From RUG11788 sp964578175 (GTDB lineage Bacteria > Bacillota_I > Bacilli_A > RF39 > UBA660), in assembly GCA_964578175.1 (NCBI GenBank), contig CAZOBH010000013.1, forward strand, positions 1 to 30,349: 30,349 nt of DNA, read 5' to 3'. Positions 1-9,600 of this stretch are shown in pieces (the stretch's first letter is position 1; each line of letters starts with the position of its first letter). The notes under the pieces are model-generated. The model saw only the letters and a program-made list of their open reading frames with translations. It was not told the DNA's origin and did not search any database. The translations under genes and the position numbers were made by a program.

Positions 1-60
<60 letters not shown>

Positions 61-126
61 TTATTTTTTTAGTTTGATTAACTTAATTAAAATTTCCTAG
101 CTACTCAAAATTGACGTTTTGCTCAG

Positions 127-139
127 TTTTCAAAGATCA
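127..139 (-). promoter_or_regulatory. boxA-like antitermination element in the rRNA leader
   Basis: On the minus strand this reads TGATCTTTGAAAA. It closely resembles the boxA element of Bacillus rRNA leaders (TGTTCTTTGAAAA), where the NusB-NusE antitermination complex binds. It lies between the most proximal rRNA promoter and the 16S start, as expected. Just downstream (106-121) a short CAAAA...TTTTG inverted repeat could belong to the leader or processing structure. Confidence 0.75.
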
Positions 140-171
140 TTCTCTTGCTGTATTTCTCGATGTGCATTGTC

Positions 172-200
172 AATATATCAAATATAATTTAATAAGTCAA
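172..200 (-). promoter_or_regulatory. 16S rRNA promoter, proximal (P3)
   Basis: The -35 TTGACT (195-200) and -10 TATATT (172-177) are separated by exactly 17 bp, and the -10 is preceded by TGA, giving an extended -10. Transcription would start near 165, about 105 nt upstream of the mature 16S 5' end, leaving room for the boxA leader. This is the strongest-looking of three similarly built promoters upstream of the rRNA. Confidence 0.85.
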
Positions 201-258
201 CACTTTTTTTAAATTTTTTAAATTATTTTTGACATATTTGTTGACACCACCAACCTTG

Positions 259-276
259 TTAACATACTTATGTTAA
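259..276. repeat. Perfect inverted repeat between rRNA promoters
   Basis: TTAACAT-ACTT-ATGTTAA: 7-bp arms with a 4-nt loop, between rRNA promoters P2 and P3. It lacks a run of T on either strand long enough for a clear terminator, so it may be a protein-binding site or a weak hairpin. No function assigned. Confidence 0.4.
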
Positions 277-346
277 AAGGGTTTGGAGAAATATCTAATC
301 AATAATTTTTTTGTTTTTTTAGACACTTTTTTTGTCAACGATTTAT

Positions 347-375
347 AATCTATCAAATCTAAAAATCATTGTCAA
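347..375 (-). promoter_or_regulatory. 16S rRNA promoter, middle (P2)
   Basis: The -35 is a perfect TTGACA (370-375), the spacer is 17 bp, and the -10 is TAGATT (347-352) with an upstream TGA (extended -10). It shares the GTTGACAAT context with P1. About 175 bp separate it from P3. Confidence 0.65.
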
Positions 376-449
376 CACATTTTTGATATATTTTTAATTT
401 TTTTGTTATCTTTTCGATTTTTTTCTTTTTTCTCAAGACAACTGTTAAT

Positions 450-478
450 AAATTAACAAAATAAAAAAAGATTGTCAA
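450..478 (-). promoter_or_regulatory. 16S rRNA promoter, distal (P1)
   Basis: The -35 is a perfect TTGACA (473-478) with a 17-bp spacer to a weak -10, TAATTT (450-455), again preceded by TGT (extended -10 arrangement). The spacer is a T-rich tract. It lies 70 bp downstream of the stop of the phosphatase gene that starts at 1052. Positions 61-521 contain no credible gene; they hold this promoter array, the leader and A/T runs. Confidence 0.5.
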
Positions 479-521
479 CATCTTTTTTAATGTTTTTTAT
501 CTTTTTTTATTTAAACACATA

Positions 522-1052
522 CTATTTCTTTAATTCTTTATATATATCATAATAATCAAATAGTTTTTTATGATCAAAAACTTCAGAATTTGTTTCATTA
601 AGATTAATTAATTTTTTTAATTCACTTACTAAAATTTTATCTAATTCTTTCGAATAACCCATCTTCTCCTTATGATATTTATATTCTCCTTTATCTAATA
701 CCTTGTATGTTTTATCAGGAAATACTCTTAAATCTAAATCATAATCGATATATTTAATTGTATTATCCTCTATTATATAAGGTGATGCTATATTGCAATA
801 ATAATATATTCCGTTATTTTTTATTTGACCAATAATATTAAACCATGAGTCTTTAAAAAAATACATTATTGCAGGCTCTTTAGTTTTCCATTGTCTTCCA
901 TCTGATTCTGTAACTTTAGTTCTATCATTTCCGAAAACTAAATAGTCAGGAGTTTCTTCAATAAAGGTTGCTTCATCCCAAGCTCTATGAATACAACCAT
1001 TATGTTTATAGCTGTGTATTAATAGCTTCTCTCCTTTTTTTAAATTTTGCAT
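522..1052 (-). CDS. Nucleoside tri-/diphosphate phosphatase (Ntdp, DUF402/UPF0374 family)
   Basis: 176 aa, the usual size for the YgaC/Ntdp family, whose characterised member in Staphylococcus is a divalent-metal-dependent nucleoside tri- and diphosphatase. Diagnostic segments seen: HSYKHNGCIHRAW near the N-terminus, NDRTKVTESDGRQW, KEPAIMYFF, YYYCNIASPY and YIDYDLDLRV (around residues 83-110), the last two carrying the Tyr and Asp residues typical of the family. There is no signal peptide or membrane segment, so it is probably cytoplasmic. A GAGGAA Shine-Dalgarno precedes the ATG at 1052, and it has its own promoter just upstream. It is the last gene before the rRNA operon, and I see no clear terminator between them. 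Function follows from family membership; the physiological substrate is unknown. Confidence 0.9.
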   Translation of the reverse strand: MQNLKKGEKLLIHSYKHNGCIHRAWDEATFIEETPDYLVFGNDRTKVTESDGRQWKTKEPAIMYFFKDSWFNIIGQIKNNGIYYYCNIASPYIIEDNTIKYIDYDLDLRVFPDKTYKVLDKGEYKYHKEKMGYSKELDKILVSELKKLINLNETNSEVFDHKKLFDYYDIYKELKK

Positions 1053-1071
1053 ACATTCCTCTCTTGTCTTT

Positions 1072-1099
1072 ATTATAACACTTTTTTCCTCTTTTACAA
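1072..1099 (-). promoter_or_regulatory. Promoter of the Ntdp-type gene
   Basis: Consensus -10 TATAAT (1072-1077) with TGT immediately upstream (extended -10) and a -35-like TTGTAA (1094-1099) at 16 bp. It lies directly after the terminator of the LysM gene and 20 nt before the ATG. Confidence 0.7.
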
Positions 1100-1100
1100 A

Positions 1101-1139
1101 TTAAAAAGAACTATGCTCTCTTTTATTTACATAGTTCTT
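1101..1139 (-). terminator. Rho-independent terminator of the LysM gene
   Basis: A perfect 10-bp stem, AAGAACTATG (1130-1139) pairing with CATAGTTCTT (1106-1115), has a 14-nt loop and is followed by TTTAA. The upstream arm is made of the last codons of the LysM gene, so the stop codon lies in the loop. Confidence 0.75.
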
Positions 1140-2398
1140 CCATTAGTTTTATCATTTTCAATCTTAGGGCTCGTTATGGTATCAGGTATTCTAATTGTTA
1201 ATTCTTCACCTGAATAAATATTATCTTGGTCATCTATTTGAATTAAATCTAATCCTGTTATATTTAATTTATCTTCTATACCTATATATGTATCTCCTGG
1301 TTCAATTACATAAGTAATTGTTGTATAACTAGAATTATTTATATTATCAACCGTAACTGGATTATCAAATAATGTAGTTGATCTTGCATTAGTTGGCATT
1401 GATGCTATTCTTAATGTTTGTTTATTATGAATATTTGAACTATTACCTAAATCATTCATTCCAGAAATACTTCCAACACTAATTCCATAATGAGATGCAA
1501 TTGAACTTAAAGTATCACCATAATTAACTACATGATATATATCAGTATGTCTTTCACTTCTATCAATTGATGCATATCTTGCACATCCTTCAGCTATTGT
1601 TGAAGCTTGATCTCCTACTTCTATTAAATCTCCATCTCTAATATCAGGCAAATTAATAGTTATATGTGTTACATAACTATCTAACCCTGCTTCAGTTAAT
1701 TTCGATGCAATACTAGTTTCTCTTCTTGATCCAGAACTATCTTTTACTCCTGATACTACAACTGCACTATTATGGTACTCTTCACTTGATGTTTCCATAC
1801 ATGCAGCAAGTGTATCACCTGTATGTTCTAATCCATTAACAGCATCAGTCATTATCATAGTACTTGCTTCATCAGTATAATCTGATCCATTTTCAACATT
1901 TATTATTACTATTTCACGATCTGGATAAAAATCTCTTACTTCTCTTACTGTATCAACCCAGTTATCATTTGGACCCACTTCTTCAACTTTGGCTCCCATT
2001 CCTTCTAATTCTCTTGTTGCTGCTTCACTAACCATTTTAGTTTGTGGTTTAGCTGTACGAATAATAAAGTACACTTCGTCAAAATGACAATCTTCAATTC
2101 CAATAGATTGAATTTGTTCTACATATGCTGAATCTGTTTCTACTACATCAACATCCTCTGTTTTATTATCAATATTACTAATTCCAGCTACAGCAGCACT
2201 AAAAGTTAACACTCCAGCAGCTGCTATTGCAATATACTTATTACGAGATTTTAATTTTCCATTTTTAATTTTACCTACATTTGATCTTCTAACATCAATA
2301 TTTCTTGCACTAGCATTTCTATATTGTGGTTCATTTCTTCTAGCTGTCTCTCTTCTTCTTTCTTCATCAAAAGGTATAATTTTATCATCATATCTCAT
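1127..2398 (-). CDS. Membrane-anchored protein with two C-terminal LysM domains
   Basis: 423 aa. Residues 1-53 are hydrophilic and Arg/Lys-rich. One membrane segment (about 54-73, alanine-rich) follows, without a clear signal-peptidase site, so it is probably a single-pass protein with the C-terminus outside. Residues about 105-280 form a mixed alpha/beta region I do not recognise (it contains YFIIRTAKP and VIINVENGSD). Two LysM modules follow at about 287-332 (YHVVNYGDTLSSIASHYG) and 361-405 (YVIEPGDTYIGIEDKL); LysM binds peptidoglycan N-acetylglucosamine. The second is degenerate. The strand order and the two LysM modules would fit a cell-wall hydrolase, but no zinc-ligand pattern of Amidase_3 or NlpC/P60 triad is visible, so I claim no catalysis. 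SD AGGTGAT precedes the ATG. It ends in its own terminator. Confidence 0.8.
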   Translation of the reverse strand: MRYDDKIIPFDEERRRETARRNEPQYRNASARNIDVRRSNVGKIKNGKLKSRNKYIAIAAAGVLTFSAAVAGISNIDNKTEDVDVVETDSAYVEQIQSIGIEDCHFDEVYFIIRTAKPQTKMVSEAATRELEGMGAKVEEVGPNDNWVDTVREVRDFYPDREIVIINVENGSDYTDEASTMIMTDAVNGLEHTGDTLAACMETSSEEYHNSAVVVSGVKDSSGSRRETSIASKLTEAGLDSYVTHITINLPDIRDGDLIEVGDQASTIAEGCARYASIDRSERHTDIYHVVNYGDTLSSIASHYGISVGSISGMNDLGNSSNIHNKQTLRIASMPTNARSTTLFDNPVTVDNINNSSYTTITYVIEPGDTYIGIEDKLNITGLDLIQIDDQDNIYSGEELTIRIPDTITSPKIENDKTNGRTM

Positions 2399-2428
2399 AA
2401 TCTATCACCTATCTTAATTATAATATAA

Positions 2429-2456
2429 ATTATAATATTTTCATTAACAAAAACAA
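2429..2456 (-). promoter_or_regulatory. Possible promoter of the LysM gene
   Basis: TATAAT (2429-2434) with a -35-like TTGTTT (2451-2456) at 16 bp. A second TATAAT occurs at 2417-2422. The region directly follows the pgi terminator, so a promoter is expected here, but the all-A/T context makes the exact site uncertain. Confidence 0.4.
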
Positions 2457-2483
2457 AAAGTTTACTTATTTAAGTAAACTTTT
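2451..2483 (-). terminator. Rho-independent terminator after pgi
   Basis: A perfect 13-bp stem (2471-2483 pairing with 2456-2468) with only a 2-nt loop, followed by TGTTT. The pgi stop codon lies in the upstream arm. It closes the glucan synthase-pgi transcription unit. Confidence 0.8.
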
Positions 2484-3681
2484 ATAGATTTTCTTTAATT
2501 ACTCTTTTATATTCTTCTACTCCTGGTTGATCAAATGGATTTACATTAGATAATAATCCTCCACTTATAACTGAGAAATAGAAAAATTGAATTAATTCCC
2601 CTAAAGAATATTCATTAACTCTATCAATAGTTATTACTGAAGATGGTGTATGTCCATTATTATGTGCAATACAAACAGATTTAAGCACTATATTATTAAC
2701 ATCTTTTAAATTTTTTCCATCTACAATAAAATCATTATCATTTTCTTCGCCAATTGCTGTTTCAAATATTATGTCTTTACCATCTTGATGAAATTGACCT
2801 AAAGAATGTAAATCTCTACTATTATAATTATATACAGGATATATTCCTTTACCATCTTTTCCCAGTGACTCAGCAAATAATTGTTTAAGCCATTCTAAGA
2901 AATAAATCATTTTCTCATCATATATAATATACGACTCTATTTCTTTTCCCTTATTTTGCATTATATCTCTTATAACAGAATAATTTAATGCATCGTCTAT
3001 ATAATTATTAATAGCGTTATTTGCTCCATCTAAAAGCATTTCTATATCATAACCTGCTACAGATATTGGTAACATACCTACTGGAGTTAAAACAGAAAAT
3101 CTTCCCCCTACAGTATCAGGAACTATAAACGATTTATAACCTTTATCATTTACCAATTCCCTTAATTTACCCTTTTCTTTATCAGTAGTTATAATAATTC
3201 TTTCTTTAAGTTCATTATCATTATATTTCTTTTTAGCATACTCATAAATAGCATCAAAAGCTAAATTAGGTTCTAAGGTATTACCTGATTTAGAAATAAC
3301 ATTAATGGAAAAGTCTTTATCATCTAAATACTCAAATAATTCTATATAACTATTTGGATTTAAATCATAACCAAAGAATAATACTTCAGTATCATTCTTT
3401 TTATATTTAGGAGCTAAAGCTGAAATAACAGCCTTAGCACCCATATAAGATCCACCTATTCCTATTACAACCAATACATCACTATTCTCTTGTATTCTTT
3501 TTGAAGTAATTTTTATATCTTCAATAGTTTCTTTATCAATATATGTTGATGTACTCATCCATTTAGTTAAGTTCCCATTAAATAATTCTTTTTTTATTTT
3601 TTCTAATGAAACTTTATAACTATTTACATCACTTTCATTTATATATTTGTTATTATAAGTTTTAAAATCAAATTTCAACAT
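2482..3681 (-). CDS. pgi: Glucose-6-phosphate isomerase
   Basis: Interconverts glucose-6-phosphate and fructose-6-phosphate in glycolysis. At 399 aa it is shorter than Bacillus Pgi (about 450). Phosphosugar-binding motifs: GIGGSYMGAKA (74-84), SKSGNTLEP (130-138), GGRFSVLTPVG (192-202). Catalytic-type Glu and His lie in AESLGKDG (270-277) and LHSLGQFHQDG (291-301). The second PGI signature, NPFDQPGVEEYK (381-392), is at the C-terminus. The ATG is 4 nt downstream of the giant glucan synthase stop, and its SD (AGAGG) lies inside that gene's last codons, indicating one transcript and translational coupling. A strong terminator follows. Confidence 0.97.
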   Translation of the reverse strand: MLKFDFKTYNNKYINESDVNSYKVSLEKIKKELFNGNLTKWMSTSTYIDKETIEDIKITSKRIQENSDVLVVIGIGGSYMGAKAVISALAPKYKKNDTEVLFFGYDLNPNSYIELFEYLDDKDFSINVISKSGNTLEPNLAFDAIYEYAKKKYNDNELKERIIITTDKEKGKLRELVNDKGYKSFIVPDTVGGRFSVLTPVGMLPISVAGYDIEMLLDGANNAINNYIDDALNYSVIRDIMQNKGKEIESYIIYDEKMIYFLEWLKQLFAESLGKDGKGIYPVYNYNSRDLHSLGQFHQDGKDIIFETAIGEENDNDFIVDGKNLKDVNNIVLKSVCIAHNNGHTPSSVITIDRVNEYSLGELIQFFYFSVISGGLLSNVNPFDQPGVEEYKRVIKENL

Positions 3682-3685
3682 AATA

Positions 3686-6600
3686 TTACCTCTTTATATT
3701 AACAATTACTGCATGTAAGCGTTTATCATTTTTGATAGTGAAGTATTTCTTATCAATTTTTTCACCATCCATAGTTATGCTATTATCTTGTGTATTTAAA
3801 TTAACTTTAATCTTATAAGTAGTATCTAGGTAATGATATTCTAATTCATATTTTTTCCATTTCTTTGGTACATGTGGTTCAATATAAATCTTATTACCCA
3901 TTTTATTAAATCCTAGTATACCAGTAGTACCTACTTTATAGAACCAAGCACTACTTCCTGTATACCAAGTCCATCCCCCTCTACCTTGATTGTTTTTATT
4001 ACTATAAATATCAGCAGCTATAACATATGGTTCAACTTTATAAACATCTTCATACTCTTTTGTGATTCCTCTATTAATAGGATTTATCATTTGATAATAA
4101 TTAAATGCTCTATCATATTGTTTAGTTTTAATTAATGCAAGGATATACCAACTAGCTGCATGTGTATATTGACCACCATTTTCTCTCATTCCTTCAGCAT
4201 AGTCCATTATGTATCCAGGATTATTCTTAGATTTATTAAATGGAGGATCTAATAATTTGATAATACCTAATCTTTGATCTACTAAATAAGTTTCTACACT
4301 AGATAAAATACTTTCTATTCTATTCTTTGGTGCTATTTCAGTTAATATTGAAAAGCATTGACAAATTAAATCAATTCTACATTCATTATTTTCACTTGAT
4401 CCTAGTTTTTCACCATTATCAAAGAATGCTCTTAGATAATAATTTCCATCCCAAGCTACATCATTTAAAGTATCTTTCATTTTTTCATTGTACTTTTTAT
4501 ATTTATCAACATCTATAGCACTATTATACTTTTTAGTTAATTCTATAAATCTTTCTATTATCATATATTGGAAGAATCCTAACCAAACACTAGTACCTTT
4601 TCCTTTGATACCAACTTGATTCATACCATCGTTCCAGTCTCCACCACCCATAAGCGGTAATCCATTGGTACCTATTTTATTCATTGATAGATTCAAGGCT
4701 ATTAAACAGTGATTATAAAGTGTTGCTTTCTTATCAGTATAATTATATATAATTCCTTTTTCCTCTTCCCAATCAGCTAAAATAGGTCCTGAAACGAACG
4801 GAATTTCTTCATCTAGTATTTTATAATCTTCTGTTGTTCTACAATATTCACTAACTGCATAAATTAACCATAAGAAATCATCTTTATATCTACTTCTTAA
4901 TCCTAAATGATTATCCTCATGCCACCAGTGAAGAACATCACCTTCCATAAATTGATGTTTAGCATTTATTAATATTTGTTGCTTAGTAAGTTCAGGATCA
5001 ATTCTAACTAAATTAGTACAATCTTGTAATTGATCACGGAATCCATAAGCACCACCTACTTGATAGAATCCAGCTCTAGCATAAATTCTAGATGCATAAG
5101 TTTGATATGCATACCAACCATTAATTACATTATCAAATGTTTTATCATCTGTTTTTACTTTAATTATAGATAATTTATTCTTCCATTTCTCTTTAACTTT
5201 ATTTAATTCATTATCTATAGTTTTATTATGAGAATATTTATCAATAAGTTTCTTAACTTTATCATTGCCAATTTCAGTACCTAACATAAATGAGAAATCA
5301 ATACTTTCTTTAGCATCTAATTCTATATCAATTTCAATAGATTTATATAGTATTCTATCAACTCTATAATTTGATATAGGTAAAGTTGAAGATAAGAAAG
5401 CAGTTACTCCAGAATAATTAGTATTATAAACATTCCTGATTAATACAGCATTCATATCTTTATAATAATCACTTAATAAATATCTACTTGATTTCTCTTC
5501 ATTCGGTCCAAATGTAGGATTAATCCAAAAAGATAAAGTATATTTTTGTTTCTTATTTGTTATATTTTTCAAAGTAGATTTATAAAACTTAATACTATCT
5601 TTATCAGCTACGAATTGAGTAGTTCTTAAATGATAATTAGTTCCTTCATGATCAAATGTAGAATATCCAAAACCATGTCTAGCTACATTTGAATCAACAG
5701 TATTACCATTTATATCAATTCCCTCAGTTTTATCATTTAGAACTATATCATTTGTCCATGATGTAATCTTAAACATTTGACTATTATACGCATATGTAAA
5801 TCCACATTCATTATTAGAAACAATAGTACCAAAATTTTCATTTGCAATAACATTAAACCAAGGAGTTGGTGTATCAGGATCTATTACTACATATTCAGAA
5901 CCATCTTTAGTAAATCCACCATAACCATTAAAGAATTCTAAATTTTCATTAAAATCTGTATTTTTTACTGCAACATCTACTTTTTGTTGTGAATACTCTT
6001 TTATTCTATTTTTCTTTTGAAGAGTTTTAATACTTTCATCAAGTGATTTTTCTTCTTTAGTATTAAATTTTAATCTAGCTACCATATTAAGAAGTATTAA
6101 TTCTTCACTATTTACTTCATTAGAATCTAATACATAAACATTACCAGGAGTAGATGAGAAATTATATAAAGTATTCATTCTATATAATTCTTGCTCTACT
6201 GCATGATTTATTATTCCTTTATACTTTTCAATTTCTCTATTGATTATAACTATATCTATATGTAGTGATCTACTCTTAAAATATTCATAGGCTTTTAATA
6301 CATCTTCAACAAATGGTAAAGCTTCACTTTCATTTATATCTACTAGTATTATAGGATAATCTCCAGTAATACCAAATTTCCACAAATTCGTTTGATTTAA
6401 ACTATTGTATCCTAGTAAATCTTTTCTCTTATCATTAACAAATCTCTTACTAGTTTGATACAAATAATTAAGCATTATATTATACGTTCTCATATTAGGA
6501 CCAGTAAGATTTAACTTCTTAGTATTTTCATTATTTGCAAGAGTTGCATATTCAAATGCTTTCTTAATAGAACCCTTATTATCATATTCTTGAACTATAT

Positions 6601-9600
6601 TAATAACTTGGTTTCTAGATTTTGCAAATCCACATATATAATAAACACTCTTAGCTTCTCCTGGATTAACAGTTATACTTGTTCTTAAACTTAATACTGG
6701 ATCAATATTTGAACCAATTGTATTACTTAATTTATTCATAGACATTGCTTGTGGATTTTCTACATTTCTATTTCTACCTATAAAATTAGATCTTTCAGTT
6801 TCATAACTAATTTCATATTCCTCATCAGGAATAAATAGTTTAGCTAAATAATAAAGTTTCGTATTTTTTGTATTATTGCTACGACAAGCAATTAGTGATT
6901 TAGACTCATCATCAAATTCACTACTAACAAATAAGTTATTAAATGTTCTATGAGTAATATCAGTAATATTTGGTTCAATTATAGGTTCTGTATATGAAGT
7001 AACTTCAATATTTCTTGGTTTTGTACCATTATTCTTTAGAGACACTTTTCTAATTTCAGCATTTTTATTACCACAAACAATTATTTCAGTTTTAGTAACA
7101 ATATCTCCATCTTGTCTTATAAATTTAATTCTATCAGTTGCAAAAACCACATTGTATTTATCAGGAATAACTTCAGTAGGAGCATAGGTATTAGACCATA
7201 TTTTTCCATTATCTAAATCTTTTAAGTATATAAAATTACCATAATTTTGTTTAGTAATCTTACGATATCTATTTAACTGAGTTGTCTTATATCTACTAAA
7301 TCCATTTCCACGATCATTAATCATTAATGAATACTTAGTATTAGATAAAACTGATATTTCAGGATCTTGATTGATACCATTAAATTCTCTAATATCATTT
7401 TCAACTTTTTCACGTTCATAATCATATTTCTTATATCCAAACATTTTTAAGTCTATTAAAGCATTCAATTGAACTTTTTCTTTTAATAAAATATTAAATG
7501 ATTGAACTCTAACATCTTGATGGAAATAGTTTCTTATTACCCCGTCTTTTAAATTATTTGCAATAGCAGAAAGAATCATACCTTGGTGATGTGCAAAATA
7601 TGCAAGTACTTTCTCTTTTTTGTCATAATCATATGCTTCATAAAATCCATATTGACCTATCATTTTTAACTTTTTATATTTTTCCATATTATGATATACA
7701 TCTTTTGGATTAATATCTATTGCTAAAACAGTAGAATATGGAGATATAACTACTCTTTGTTCAATATCTTCTTTCATCTTTAAATAAGGAGTAGAAAAAG
7801 CTTTATACTTGTAATTAAGTCCATCATCAAGTTCCGCATAAGCAGATTCTGATATTCCCCAAGGATAATGAGGGTTTACTTCTTTCATATATTCCTTTTG
7901 ACAGAAATATGCAAAATGATATGCTTCATCAAGCAATGTATTACTGTATCTTTTCATATATATCATTGGCATATAGTATTCAAATGAAGTACCAGACCAA
8001 GATACTAAACCTTTTCTATTTTTATATTTAGTTAAAGTCTTATCAAGACATAGCCAGTGTTTACTTTTTACATCACCCTTTACAATAGCGATAAAACTTA
8101 ATATTCTACTTTCACTAGCAAATTTATTATAGTTATAAGGAACTAGTTTATCCTCTAATGTATCATAACCAATACTAAATACATCTTCATCAGTATAAAA
8201 ATACGTGAAGTTCATATCATTAAATAATTTTTCAACACGATCTAACAAATCTTTTTCATCAAATTCTTTTAACAATCCTTCAACTGTAAGTAATGAAATT
8301 GCAAGATTTGCACTATCTACTGATGATACAAAACTAGGATACATTTTTTCTAAAGTATCAACTCTATACCAGTTATATAAATGGCCATTCCATTTTTCTA
8401 GTTTTTCTATAGTTTTTATAATTCCATTTAATTTACTCAATGCATACTTTTTATTAATAAATCCCAATGAATAAGCAGATATAACAGCAGTAATTGACAT
8501 AGAAATATCAGTTGCTGATGTCTTATTATCCATCTTTATTTCTCTGTTTTCTTGATAATTATCTGGTATTAAATAGTTAGTTTGATCATTTAACATTCTA
8601 TCGAAATACAACCAAGTTTTATATGCCAAATCTTCTAATTTATCTTTTTCTTCTTTATTTAAATCATTAATTTCAATTTTTTCTTTTCTACTAACTAACC
8701 ACATAACATATGGAGCTACTAAGAATAGAATGCATAAAATTAATATTGATATTTTATATTTAAAATTAAACACAATACTAGTTAGTATTAATAAAGATAC
8801 AAATACATAATTAATTTTAAATGCTTTTAAGTATGTAACTATATCACTTTTCATATTTCTAGCAGCGTCTTCTGAAGTAGTCCAATTAAGTAATTTTTTA
8901 TGTGAAATTAACATTCTATAAAAAGATCTAAATGCTGCATCTAAATATAAGTAAGAATAATATGGGATAGTAATAAATGATATTACTACTCTTGCAACTA
9001 TAGCAAAATTACCAAATAATAAATCATCATAATATTTAATATTCATTTTTCTTTTTGCTTGAATATTTAAAAATTCTCTTATATTTATAAATATTGGTAA
9101 AGCTATAACTAGTAAAACCACTAGTAAAACATACATTGGTGAAATCTTACTAAAATAGAAACACAACAAAATAAGAAGTAATAATGATGGATTCAAGAAA
9201 ATTCTTCTCAAATTATCAAATATTTTAAATTTAGATATATCAGTTATATTATTCTTAACTTTTTTGTTATTTTTATTTCTAATTTTATTTTTAAGCCATC
9301 CAAGTATTTGCATGTCTCCTCTAGTCCATCTATGTTGTCTATTAGTATCTACTAAAAAACTAGAAGGGAAACCATCTACAACTTCAATATCAGATGCATA
9401 TCCACAACGAAGGTATGCACATTCAATTAAGTCATGACTTAAAATTAAATTATCAGGAAATGCATTTTCAAGAATCTCATTATATACTCCTAGATCATAT
9501 ATTCCTTTACCCCAGAAACTTCCTTCTCCAAAAGCATCTTGATATATATTTGGAGTTATACTTGAATATACATCTAATCCTCCAATACCAGCGATTAATT

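Noticed and set aside
168..173. A fourth rRNA promoter with -35 TTGACA overlapping the P3 -10
   Set aside because: The hexamer 17 bp downstream is CAGCAA, not a -10.
229..269. Plus-strand TTGACA pair as divergent promoters away from the rRNA gene
   Set aside because: No acceptable -10 at 16-18 bp, and the gene on that side is on the minus strand.
332..479. Repeated TTGTCAAC motifs upstream of the rRNA gene as Spo0A boxes (TTGTCGAA-like)
   Set aside because: On the minus strand they are GTTGACAA, i.e. -35 elements; two of the three have a well-spaced -10. The match to a 0A box is one base short and better explained by promoters.
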